Shown here piece after piece: positions 56,638 through 64,000 of a stretch of DNA of 64,000 bases. Source of the stretch: Pseudomonas oryzihabitans (GTDB taxonomy: Bacteria; Pseudomonadota; Gammaproteobacteria; Pseudomonadales; Pseudomonadaceae); contig NZ_CP021645.1 of the NCBI RefSeq assembly GCF_006384975.1, positions 2,632,001-2,696,000 on the forward strand, written 5' to 3'. The notes beneath the pieces are model-generated. The model was given only the letters and a program-made list of their open reading frames with translations. It was not told where the DNA came from and did not search any database. Made by a program: the position numbers and the translations under genes. Each line of letters begins with the position of its first letter. Positions within the stretch are counted from its first letter, which is position 1.

Positions 56638-57999
56638 TCAACCCGCCGAGATACGCTCCAGCGGCACCGGCTTGAGACGCGGCGTGAGGACGTGGATGAC
56701 CAGGATGGCCACCAGATAGGCGCTGCCGGCCACGATGAAGATCGGCTGGTAGGACTTGAATATCTCCAGGATGTAGCCGTTGTAGGTGGTCATCAGCATG
56801 CCGCCGATGGCGCCGGCGGTTCCGCCGATACCGATCACCGAGGCCACGGCTTCCTTGGGGAAGAGATCCGACGGCAGGGTCATCAGGTTGGCCGACCAGG
56901 CCTGGTGCGCCGCCGCGGCCAGGCCGATGATGCCCACCACCAGCCAGAGGCTGGAAACGAACTGGGCGGTGACGATGGGCACGACCGCCAGGGCGCAGAG
57001 CAGCATGGTGGTCTTGCGCGCCAGGTTGGCGTTGCGGCCGAGCTTCATCTGCTTGGAGGAACCCCAGCCGCCCAGCACCGAACCGATGTCGGCCAGGATA
57101 TAGATGGCGATCAGCGGTGGGCCGAAGGACTTCAGGTTCAGGCCGTAGGTCTTGCCGAGGAAGTCCGGCAGCCAGAACAGGTACAGCCACCAGATCGGAT
57201 CGGTGAGGAACTTGCCGGCGGCGTAGGCCCAGGTCTCGCGGAAGGTCAGCAGCTTGAACCAGGAGATCTTCACCGCGGTAGCCGGCTTGGCCGATACCGG
57301 CGAGCCATCGTCGGACTGGATATAGGCCAGCTCTTCACGGCTCACCTTGGGGTGCTCGTGGGGGCGGCGATAGAGCAGCAGCCAGGCGACCAGCCACAGC
57401 GCGGTGACGATGCCGATGGAGATGAAGGCCGCGCGCCAGCCCCAGGCCAGGGTGATGGCCGGTACCAGCAAAGGTGTGATGATAGGCCCCATGGCGGTAC
57501 CGGCGTTGAAGATGCCGGTGGCCTGGGCGCGCTCCTTCTGCGGAAACCATTCCGACACCGCCTTCAGGCTTGCCGGAAAGCTGCCGGACTCGCCGAAGCC
57601 GAGGGTGAAGCGAACCAGCACGAAATGGGTAACGGTATGGGCGATGCCGTGGCCGATGCTGGCGATGGTCCAGATGGTGAAGGCCAGGGCATAGCCGATG
57701 CGTACCCCCACCTTGTCGATGATCCGCCCGAAGGTGAGGAAGCCAATGGCATAGGCGCACTGGAACCAGAACACGATCTTGGCGTAGTCGGTCTCCGACC
57801 AGCCTAGGTCCGTCTGCAGCGTGGGCTTGAGGATGCCGATCATCTGGCGGTCGATGTAGTTGATGCCGATGGCGATGAACAGCAGCGCGCAAATCAGCCA
57901 GCGATAGCGGGTGAAGCGTGAGGCCTGTTGGGTGGTGGCGACGGGCGGGACCTGCGATCGCGGGGCGGATTCCGACCCGGGGGTGACCTGGATAGTCAT
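56638..57999 (-). CDS. MFS transporter, sugar-acid (hexuronate/glucarate) type
   Basis: Anion:cation symporter family MFS protein, 453 aa, with about 12 helices. The ACS signature INYIDRQMIGILKPTLQTDLGWSETDYAKIVFWFQCAYAIGFLTFGRIIDKVG is clear and closest to ExuT-type hexuronate carriers; FGESGSFPASLKAVSEWFPQKERAQATGIFNAGTAMG is also conserved. Substrate is probably an aldonate, uronate or aldarate. ATG 57999 chosen. A good sigma-70 promoter with overlapping operator lies 80 bp upstream. Confidence 0.88.
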   Translation of the reverse strand: MTIQVTPGSESAPRSQVPPVATTQQASRFTRYRWLICALLFIAIGINYIDRQMIGILKPTLQTDLGWSETDYAKIVFWFQCAYAIGFLTFGRIIDKVGVRIGYALAFTIWTIASIGHGIAHTVTHFVLVRFTLGFGESGSFPASLKAVSEWFPQKERAQATGIFNAGTAMGPIITPLLVPAITLAWGWRAAFISIGIVTALWLVAWLLLYRRPHEHPKVSREELAYIQSDDGSPVSAKPATAVKISWFKLLTFRETWAYAAGKFLTDPIWWLYLFWLPDFLGKTYGLNLKSFGPPLIAIYILADIGSVLGGWGSSKQMKLGRNANLARKTTMLLCALAVVPIVTAQFVSSLWLVVGIIGLAAAAHQAWSANLMTLPSDLFPKEAVASVIGIGGTAGAIGGMLMTTYNGYILEIFKSYQPIFIVAGSAYLVAILVIHVLTPRLKPVPLERISAG

Positions 58000-58069
58000 C
58001 GAATAGGCTTCCTGACTTGTTGTTATGGCCGGCGTGAACCGGGGTCGTTGGAAAGCTGTTACCGGATAT

Positions 58070-58107
58070 TCATATGACATCGTATGAGTTGTCTGAACAG
58101 CTGTCAA
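58070..58107 (-). promoter_or_regulatory. Promoter with overlapping operator for the sugar-acid transporter
   Basis: On the minus strand TTGACA (58102-58107), a 17-bp spacer and TACGAT (58079-58084) form a sigma-70 promoter. The palindrome TCATA-N8-TATGA (58070-58087) covers the -10 element, the position expected for a repressor such as a GntR-type sugar-acid regulator. No regulator gene is adjacent. Confidence 0.65.
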
Positions 58108-58226
58108 TCCACCGAAAGCAAAGAGGTATGACCTCTCGCAGCACCCCAGAACCGCTTCTTGAGCCCAAGCATGCAGCCCGGTCGACTCGTCATTTTTGAG
58201 ATCTAAAATGGCGAAAAGCCGCTTCC

Positions 58227-60419
58227 GTGACCTGTCTGGCACTTTTTCGTTTCAAGACGTCTAATGCGATTCCTGAAGCGAAGCCGTCGCCTCAACTTGC
58301 CCATCCCGAGCCCCCTGTGTCCTCAGCAGACATCCCCGCCCTGATGGCGCGTATCGCGCAGCTGGAACAGAGCAACCGCCAGCTGCAACAGCAGCTCGAC
58401 GCCCGCGATGCGCCGGTGGAAGGCACGGCCACCCTGGCCAGCGAGCGCTACCAGTTCCTGTTCAACGCCATGGACGAGGGCTTCTGCATCATCGAATTCC
58501 TCGACGGCCCCCATGGACCGCTGAGCGACTACCTCCATGTCGAGGCCAATCCGGCCTATGCCGCCCATGCCGGTATCCCCAACATCGTGGGCAAGAAGCT
58601 ACGCGACGTGGTCGGCGACGAGGCCCAGGCCTGGCTCGACCGTTACGGCCAGGTGCTGCGCACCGGTGAATCCATCCGCTTCGAGCAGGAACTGGTGGCC
58701 ACCGGGCGCTACCTGGAGCTGACCGCCTTTCGCATCGAACCGGCCAGTCGGCGCCAGGTTGCCGTGTTGTTCCAGGACATCACCGCGCGCAAGCGCGCCG
58801 AACTGGCCTTGCGTCAGCTCAACGAAACCCTCGAAGAGCGGGTGCAGGCCGCGCTGGCCGCCAACCGCATCCTGGCGAACGTGGTGGATGGTGCCGATGC
58901 GATGATCCATGTGCTGGATTTCGATTTCCGTTGGCTGGCGTTCAATGGCTCAGGGGCCGACCTCTTCGCCCAGGTGTTCGACGTTCGACCGCGGATCGGC
59001 GCTTCCTACCTCGCCGCCCTGGACAGCCAACCGCAGATACGTGAGCGCCTGAGCGCGCAGTGGCAGCGGGCCTTCGCCGGCGAAGCCTTCAGCGAGATCG
59101 TCTCGGTGGGCGAAGCTCCGATCCAGCGTCACTACGAACTACAATTCAACGCCCTGCTCGACGCCGAGGGGCGGCGCATCGGCGCCTACCAGTTCGCCTA
59201 CGACGTGACCGAGCGCCTCAACGAGCAAGAGCGCATCCGGCTCATGGAAGAAGCCCTGCGGCAATCGCAGAAGATGGAAGCCGTCGGCCAGCTCACCGGA
59301 GGCATCGCCCACGACTTCAACAACCTGCTGACCGGCATCCTCGGCTCCTTGGAGATGCTCGAACTGCGTCTGCGCCAGGGTCGCCTGCAGGACCTGGATC
59401 GCTACACCGGCACCGCCCGCAGCGCCGCCCAGCGCGCCGCCGCCCTGACCCACCGGCTGCTGGCCTTCTCCCGTCGGCAGACCCTCGATCCGCAACCGGT
59501 GGCGCTGGAACAACTGGTGGTCGGGCTCGAAGATCTCATCCAGCGCAGCATAGGACCGCAAATCATCCTAGAGCACGAGGCCGATCCGCAGCTCTGGCTG
59601 ACCCACATCGACGCCTCGCAGCTGGAAAACGCCCTGCTCAACCTCTGCCTCAATGCCCGCGACGCCATGCCCGAGGGCGGACGCATCCGCATCGTCCTGG
59701 CCAACGAGGCCCTCGACGCAGCCCACGCCCAGCAGTGCGCCTTGGGCGCGGGCGACTACGTCCGCCTGAGCGTGGGGGATACCGGCAGCGGCATGAGCGA
59801 AGAGGTGCTCGAGCGGGTGTTCGATCCCTTCTTCACCACCAAGCCCTTGGGCCAGGGTACGGGCCTGGGCCTGTCCATGGTGCACGGCTTCGTGCTGCAA
59901 TCCGGCGGCGGGATTCGTATCGAATCTGCGCCCGGTCAGGGCACCAGGGTCCACCTCTATCTGCCGCGCCATTACCTCGCGAGCATCGCCCATCCGCCGG
60001 TCTATCCCGAGCTGGAACCCAATCTGCGGGGCCAGGGCGAGACCATCCTCGTGGTCGACGACGAACCCACCATCCGCGCCCTGGTGGTCGAGGTCATGAC
60101 CGCCCAGGGCTATCGGGTGCTGGAAGCGGCCGATGGCGCCACGGCCCTGAGCCTGCTACAGGCCGATACCCCGCTGGACCTGTTGGTCACCGATGTCGGC
60201 CTGCCCGGCCCCCTCAACGGTCGCCAGTTGGCCGATGCCTTGCGCAGCGGGCGGCCCAAGCTGCCAGTGCTGTTCATCACCGGTTATGCCGAAAGCAACG
60301 TCATCGGTGACGGCGACCTCGAAGCGGGCATGCGCGTACTCATCAAACCTTTCGGCCTGGATGCCCTCGAACGCCGCATTCACCTGATGCTCGGAGACCG
60401 CCAGGGCGACTCGTCCTGA
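58227..60419 (+). CDS. PAS-containing hybrid histidine kinase
   Basis: Soluble hybrid sensor kinase, 730 aa. A short coiled coil (about 36-60) precedes PAS-1 (about 70-195) and PAS-2 (about 210-335), then DHp with phospho-His362 ([21 protein letters not shown]), ATPase domain ([37 protein letters not shown]) and a C-terminal receiver (about 605-725) with phospho-Asp656 ([11 protein letters not shown]). No membrane segment. The start is uncertain: GTG 58227 is used; GTG 58317 or ATG 58344 would shorten the N terminus without touching domains. No separate output regulator is nearby. Confidence 0.88.
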   Translation: MTCLALFRFKTSNAIPEAKPSPQLAHPEPPVSSADIPALMARIAQLEQSNRQLQQQLDARDAPVEGTATLASERYQFLFNAMDEGFCIIEFLDGPHGPLSDYLHVEANPAYAAHAGIPNIVGKKLRDVVGDEAQAWLDRYGQVLRTGESIRFEQELVATGRYLELTAFRIEPASRRQVAVLFQDITARKRAELALRQLNETLEERVQAALAANRILANVVDGADAMIHVLDFDFRWLAFNGSGADLFAQVFDVRPRIGASYLAALDSQPQIRERLSAQWQRAFAGEAFSEIVSVGEAPIQRHYELQFNALLDAEGRRIGAYQFAYDVTERLNEQERIRLMEEALRQSQKMEAVGQLTGGIAHDFNNLLTGILGSLEMLELRLRQGRLQDLDRYTGTARSAAQRAAALTHRLLAFSRRQTLDPQPVALEQLVVGLEDLIQRSIGPQIILEHEADPQLWLTHIDASQLENALLNLCLNARDAMPEGGRIRIVLANEALDAAHAQQCALGAGDYVRLSVGDTGSGMSEEVLERVFDPFFTTKPLGQGTGLGLSMVHGFVLQSGGGIRIESAPGQGTRVHLYLPRHYLASIAHPPVYPELEPNLRGQGETILVVDDEPTIRALVVEVMTAQGYRVLEAADGATALSLLQADTPLDLLVTDVGLPGPLNGRQLADALRSGRPKLPVLFITGYAESNVIGDGDLEAGMRVLIKPFGLDALERRIHLMLGDRQGDSS

Positions 60420-60485
60420 GGCAACCCAAATGATGGCTTTTTGATATCATCAGGCTTTATTCCTCTCGTCGTGACCGAGCAGCCC

Positions 60486-60569
60486 ATGGACAAGCGCTCC
60501 CGGATGCACCTCCTGCTGATCTTCACCGTGATCGCCGGCATGGCCCTGCTGGCGGACCAGATCCGTTAA
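60486..60569 (+). CDS. Possible 27-residue membrane peptide
   Basis: MDKRSRMHLLLIFTVIAGMA followed by LLADQIR: a basic N terminus and one hydrophobic segment long enough to span the membrane, typical of bacterial small membrane proteins. The upstream sequence GACCGAGCAGCCC gives only a weak ribosome site. It sits in a 350-bp gap that ends in a strong terminator at 60643-60670. Expression is unproven. Confidence 0.45.
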   Translation: MDKRSRMHLLLIFTVIAGMALLADQIR

Positions 60570-60670
60570 GGCGGTCGTAAGCAAAGGAGTGGCACTCTGA
60601 GTTCCATGCCGCAAGGCATCGTAGAAGCTGACTCTGCGTTTGAGCCCGGGTAGGACCCGGGCTTTTTTTT
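60570..60670 (+). ncRNA. Candidate structured small RNA or 3-prime UTR
   Basis: Downstream of the small open frame lies a hairpin with a GNRA loop, ATGCC-GCAA-GGCAT (60606-60619), then the intrinsic terminator. This could be an independent small RNA or the 3-prime end of the short mRNA. I do not recognise a known RNA family. Confidence 0.35.
60643..60670 (+). terminator. Strong intrinsic terminator
   Basis: AGCCCGGG-TAGGA-CCCGGGCT hairpin followed directly by eight T. Confidence 0.95.
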
Positions 60671-60772
60671 GCAGAAAGAAAATGCGCAGCAGTCCACGGC
60701 TCGCGTTTTTGGCACTCAGGTCCGGCCGGCAGGCTCTGCCATCATGGTTGCATCGTCCAGGAGGGACATCCC

Positions 60773-61069
60773 ATGATCACCAGGCTGCCGTCTGCCACCG
60801 CGTCACCGCTCACCTACGACGTCTGCCCGCTAGGGGCTGATAGCCCCTCCCTCTCCATCGACATCCTCCGCCAGGGCTTCCTGGCCCTGGACAATCACCT
60901 GCAGCTCGCGGTGGGCCGCGAGATCAAGCACCAGCTGCGCGAGCGCCTGATCGCCGACCTCAATGCCCAGCCGGTCGACACCGCGGTCCTGGCCGTCGAA
61001 GCCGAAGAGACGCCCCCGGTGGCAGCCACGCCGCGCCGCGAACGTCAGACGCGCCTGAGCGGCGGCTGA
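60773..61069 (+). CDS. Small hypothetical protein
   Basis: 98 aa, soluble, with a central helical stretch (SIDILRQGFLALDNHLQLAVGREIKHQLRERLIADL) and a disordered Arg/Pro-rich tail. GGAGGGAC lies upstream of the ATG. No family recognised. Convergent with the class II aldolase gene, 12 bp away. Confidence 0.65.
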   Translation: MITRLPSATASPLTYDVCPLGADSPSLSIDILRQGFLALDNHLQLAVGREIKHQLRERLIADLNAQPVDTAVLAVEAEETPPVAATPRRERQTRLSGG

Positions 61070-61081
61070 CGCTTAACGCCC

Positions 61082-61867
61082 TTAGTCCAGATAATCCGGC
61101 TCCAGCCGCAGCAACTGGCGCTTCACGCTTTCCAGGTGCAACCGGGCGCTCTCGGCGTTGCCCTGCAACATCTGCTGGCAGGCGGCATGGGCGATGGCCG
61201 GGGCCACCGGCAGGAGCGGCCGGCCGCTGGCCATGGCCTTGAGCTGCACCTCGGCGGCGCGCTCCAGGTAGTAGAGATCATCCCAGGCCTCGGCGATGCT
61301 CGGGCCCAGCACCAGCGGACCGTGATTCTTCAGCATCACCACATCGGCCTCACCCGCCGCCCGGGCGATGCGTTCGCCCTCGGCATAGTCCAGCGCCAGA
61401 CCGTTGTAGTCTTCGTCCACGCTCAGGCGGTCATAGAACTTCAGCGCCGTCTGCCCGGCCCAGACGAAGGACTCGCCCTCCAGCAGGCACAGCGCCGTGG
61501 CATTGGGCATATGGGTATGGAAAGCCGCCCGCGCGCGTGGATTGAGCCGGTGCAACTGGGCATGGATATAGAAGGCGGTGGCCTCGGGAGCGCCCTCGCC
61601 GGCCACCACGCCACCTTCGAAATCACAGATCAGCAGCGACGAGGCCGTCACCTCGGCGAAGGCCAGGCCGTAGGGATTGACCAGGAAGAGATCGTCATGC
61701 CCCGGCACCACGAAGGAAAAGTGATTGCAGATCCCCTCGCCCAGGCCGAGCCGGGCGGCCATGCGAAAGCAGGCGGCCAGGTCGATGCGTGCCTGGCGGA
61801 TGGCGGGGGTATCCAGATCGCGCTGTGTGGTGACGGTGCGGGCGGTGCTATCGAAGGCGTGGGCCAT
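61082..61867 (-). CDS. Class II aldolase/adducin family protein
   Basis: Zinc-dependent aldolase-fold enzyme, 261 aa. The phosphate-binding/start region GLGEGICNHFSFVVPG, the zinc ligands in AAFHTHMPNA and LKNHGPLVLG, and the family end pattern are present. Members act on fuculose-phosphate-like substrates or as decarboxylases/dehydratases; the specific reaction is open. CAGGAGTTACCC precedes the ATG at 61867. Downstream of the PhzF gene on the same strand (131-bp gap). Confidence 0.87.
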   Translation of the reverse strand: MAHAFDSTARTVTTQRDLDTPAIRQARIDLAACFRMAARLGLGEGICNHFSFVVPGHDDLFLVNPYGLAFAEVTASSLLICDFEGGVVAGEGAPEATAFYIHAQLHRLNPRARAAFHTHMPNATALCLLEGESFVWAGQTALKFYDRLSVDEDYNGLALDYAEGERIARAAGEADVVMLKNHGPLVLGPSIAEAWDDLYYLERAAEVQLKAMASGRPLLPVAPAIAHAACQQMLQGNAESARLHLESVKRQLLRLEPDYLD

Positions 61868-61998
61868 GGGTAACTCCTGGGAAAGAGGCCAGAGTGCTGC
61901 ATAAAGGATGCCTAAAGGAGCCAGGTGGTTGTGCACCTGTCCTCGTCGCCAACCCAGCCGCATAGCGTAGCGCTGAGTACGCTCCACGCCACCTGAGG

Positions 61999-62829
61999 TT
62001 AGAGTGCCAGCGTACCGCGGATGCAATCCTGCACCGCACCACCCACCCAGATACGGCCGTCGATCCGGGCCACCCGCACTCGGCCACGGCGGCCCAGGGC
62101 AGTGCCCTGGCTGGCCAGGTAGCGCTCCGGCGCCAGCCCCGCCGGGATCAGCCACTGCGCCAGGCTGGCGTTGAGGCTGCCGGTGACCGGGTCCTCGGCG
62201 AATTCCTCGCCCATCAGGGCGCGCACCTCGAATTGCGCCTCGGCCTCCGGGCCGGTCCAGGGCGCCACCAGGCCTACATTCAGTCCTTCCAGGGCGCTGT
62301 AGTCCGGGCGGATCGCCAGCAACTCCTCACGACTCTCCAGCAGCACCGCCACCCAGCCGGGACCATTGTCGGCCCACTGGCTGGCCTGGATACGCTCAGG
62401 TGCCAGCCCCGTCCCGCGGGCGATACGCGCCAGCACCTCGGGCTCCACCGGTCCGCCACGCAGCAAGGGCGGCGCGGCGAAGGCCAATTCCTCTCCGGCC
62501 GCGCGAATCGGCACCAGCCCGGCGCCACACTCCTGGATCACCTCGCCACCCCGTGGCCGCCCACCTTCGCGCAGCCAAACATGGCAACTGCCCAGGGTCG
62601 GATGGCCCGCGAAAGGCAGTTCGCGCACTGGGGTGAAGATGCGCACCCGATAATCCGCCGCCGGATCGGTCGGTTGGAGCAGAAAGGTGGTCTCCGACAG
62701 ATTGGTCCAACGAGCCAGCGCCGCCATCTGCTCGGTAGAGAGATGGTCGGCACCGCAGACCACCGCCAGGGCATTGCCCTCTAGGGGGCGTTGGGCGAAG
62801 ACATCGACCTGATGAAAAGCGAGAGACAT
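61999..62829 (-). CDS. PhzF-family isomerase/epimerase-like protein
   Basis: 276-aa member of the PhzF/diaminopimelate-epimerase fold. The two-domain symmetry is visible: QVDVFAQRPLEGNALAVV ... catalytic Glu46 in NLSETTF, then PFAGHPTLGS, and in the second half GEEFAEDPVTGSLNASLAQWL. Family members are mostly uncharacterised isomerases; no phenazine genes are nearby, so phenazine synthesis is not implied. Confidence 0.9.
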   Translation of the reverse strand: MSLAFHQVDVFAQRPLEGNALAVVCGADHLSTEQMAALARWTNLSETTFLLQPTDPAADYRVRIFTPVRELPFAGHPTLGSCHVWLREGGRPRGGEVIQECGAGLVPIRAAGEELAFAAPPLLRGGPVEPEVLARIARGTGLAPERIQASQWADNGPGWVAVLLESREELLAIRPDYSALEGLNVGLVAPWTGPEAEAQFEVRALMGEEFAEDPVTGSLNASLAQWLIPAGLAPERYLASQGTALGRRGRVRVARIDGRIWVGGAVQDCIRGTLAL

Positions 62830-63327
62830 GGCAGCGGACTCCTAGGGACAAGGATCCGATTGTCCGCAGCCAACAGAGCAACGCGCCAGCTACAGCCAGG
62901 CGACTAGGCAGCCGTACAGAAGTCTTTTTGCTTACAGATAGGCATAACTGTTATGCCAGCGCCCTCACCCCAACCCTCTTCCCCTGGGAGAGGGGGCTGG
63001 ATCGGTGCGCGCGGAAACACCATGCCCTCCACCGGCACGTAGGTTGGCGCTGAGCGCAGCGAAGCCCAACAGCAAACCTCGAACACCACCCCTCACCCCA
63101 GAAGAAGGCGCTGGATCGGCGCGAGCGGAAACGCCCCGCCCGCCACTAACACCGTAGGTTGGCGCTGAGCGCAGCGAAGCCCAACAACCAACCTCGAACA
63201 CCACGCCCTCACCCCAACCCTCTCCCCCTGGGAGAGGGGGCTGGATCGGCGCGAGTGGAAATGCCGCGCCCGCCACCAACACCGTAGGTTGGCGCTGAGC
63301 GCAGCGAAGCCCAACACCCCAACCCCA
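62830..63327. repeat. Three tandem copies of a composite intergenic repeat
   Basis: About 500 bp without genes. From 62961, units beginning near CCCTCACCCCA start at about 62961, 63089 and 63205 (128, 116 and about 117 bp). Each contains GCTGGATCGG, GCCC(G/T)CCAC-like spacer and the block CGTAGGTTGGCGCTGAGCGC...GAAGCCCAAC (63038-63070, 63153-63185, 63283-63315). The middle unit lacks the CCCTGGGAGAGGG hairpin segment. The block is a variant of the repeats at 20967 and 35121. Confidence 0.9.
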
Positions 63328-63465
63328 CTACCGCTTCGGACTCAAGGGACTGTCGTCCTGGTCCTCACGCTCTTCGGTGGTAGTGGTATCGGCCGAATCC
63401 GGCACGTCGCCGTATTCGTCGTAATCGTGTGGGGTCTGCTGGTCGTTGGCGGGTTCGCGGCTCAT
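63328..63465 (-). CDS. Small acidic hypothetical protein
   Basis: 45 aa, beginning MSREPANDQQTPHDYDEYGD and ending SPLSPKR, rich in Asp, Glu and Thr and probably disordered. A GGAG lies 5 nt before the ATG at 63465. It is downstream of the TetR gene on the same strand (60-bp gap). No family recognised; such short acidic proteins are often missed in annotation. Confidence 0.55.
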   Translation of the reverse strand: MSREPANDQQTPHDYDEYGDVPDSADTTTTEEREDQDDSPLSPKR

Positions 63466-63525
63466 AGGGTACTCCGGTGCAAGGGACGCCCTTGGTGGAG
63501 TCCCCACATCGCGGCGGCGTTCCCG

Positions 63526-64000
63526 TCAGACCAGCGCCACCAGACGTTCGGCCACCCGGTCGAAGGGTTCGATGCTGCGCTGGGCACGGCATAGCGGGAT
63601 CACGCCCTGCGCCGCTGCCACCAGCAGGGTCGCAAGGCCGGTGGCCGCCTCGGCCGAGTGGCCGTGCTCCACCAGCGCCCTCTGCAAAAGCGCCTCCCAG
63701 CGGCGATAGATGCCCGCTGCCGCGTCCAGCTCGCGCTGGGCGATCTCGTCCACCGGTTCTTCCACCGCCACCGCCATCACCGGGCAGCCGACGCGGAAAT
63801 CCGAGTCCAACAGGATGTCGCGCCACAGCCGCAGGAAGCCCTGGATACCTGCCAGCGTCCCGACCTGTAGTTGCTGCTCCAGGTCACGGCTGACCCGCGC
63901 CCCGGCCAGTTCCACCGCCTCCACCACCAGTTGGTGCCTGCCACCGGGAAAGTGATGATAGGTGGACCCCAGCGGCGCCTCGGCGCGTTTGATGGTCTCG
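63526..64000 (-). CDS. TetR-family transcriptional regulator (partial, N terminus outside window)
   Basis: C-terminal 157 residues of a TetR/LmrA-YxaF-type regulator; the start lies beyond the right edge. The visible end of the DNA-binding domain reads ETIKRAEAPLGSTYHHFPGG, the classical recognition-helix region (APLGSTYHHF). The ligand-binding domain follows (LVVEAVELAGARVSRDLEQQ ... AAAQGVIPLCRAQRSIEPFDRVAERLVAL). Target genes are probably outside the window. Confidence 0.88.
   Translation of the reverse strand, partial: ETIKRAEAPLGSTYHHFPGGRHQLVVEAVELAGARVSRDLEQQLQVGTLAGIQGFLRLWRDILLDSDFRVGCPVMAVAVEEPVDEIAQRELDAAAGIYRRWEALLQRALVEHGHSAEAATGLATLLVAAAQGVIPLCRAQRSIEPFDRVAERLVALV

Noticed and set aside
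61999..62829. Phenazine biosynthesis gene
   Set aside because: The protein is PhzF-family, but no other phz genes are nearby and most family members are unrelated to phenazines.
62961..63320. Possible CRISPR array
   Set aside because: Units are over 110 bp, adjoin without spacers of uniform size and have no cas genes nearby; they are composite tandem repeats.

Overview
The window is bacterial chromosomal DNA, GC-rich, with gene families and gene order typical of Pseudomonas. The strongest evidence is a run matching, in reverse, the P. aeruginosa order as I remember it: spuEDCBA / spuI / aguA / OprD-family porin / PAS-GGDEF protein / desA / oscA-sbp-cysTWA, followed by gabT and gabD. The species is not established; a member of the P. 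oryzihabitans/P. psychrotolerans group is a guess. No phage, insertion sequence or CRISPR array was seen.

Layout. 1-8300: polyamine catabolism and uptake. Divergent spuABCDE (minus; spuE runs off the left edge) and spuI (plus) flank a 400-bp leader region, then comes a lone agmatine deiminase. With gabT and gabD (19.5-22.5 kb) these genes would carry agmatine and putrescine carbon and nitrogen through gamma-glutamyl intermediates and GABA to succinate. 8.3-12.2 kb: porin, diguanylate cyclase, fatty-acid desaturase. 12.4-16.5 kb: sulfate starvation and uptake operon. 16.6-19.4 kb: an unusual chemoreceptor with a C-terminal sensor region, and a receiver-HDOD protein whose phosphoacceptor Asp is Glu.

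22.85-32.3 kb is an accessory island beginning just after tRNA-Arg(CCG): a type I restriction-modification system of the EcoKI (IA) kind (hsdR, hsdM, hsdS), with an AlbA_2/ATPase-like protein between hsdR and hsdM and an Mrr-type endonuclease after hsdS. The second specificity region of hsdS is markedly AT-rich. The interposed gene carries six 11-bp tandem units that could make it phase-variable. No integrase or 3-prime attachment duplicate was seen.

32.4-43.2 kb: mixed metabolism (lipoprotein, Gdx guanidinium exporter with a possible guanidine-II-like leader, PQQ-type sugar dehydrogenase, two NAD(P)-binding oxidoreductases, chemoreceptor, SDR, GH15, 3-methyladenine glycosylase). 43.2-47.1 kb: pstSCAB with a Pho box but no adjacent phoU. 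47.4-48.1 kb: yybP-ykoY manganese riboswitch and mntP. 48.2-54.8 kb: cytochrome b561, a sulfatase/phosphoethanolamine-transferase-like enzyme, CzcD, cytochrome b/PepSY and a QseBC/PmrAB-like two-component system. Two nearly identical CTTAAT-N5-CTTAGT boxes suggest these form one regulon. 54.8-64.0 kb: MFS exporter with divergent MarR regulator, MFS sugar-acid transporter with a clear promoter/operator, hybrid histidine kinase, a small structured transcript, class II aldolase, PhzF protein, tandem intergenic repeats and a partial TetR regulator.

All calls come from reading the sequence and recalled family knowledge; no searches were run.
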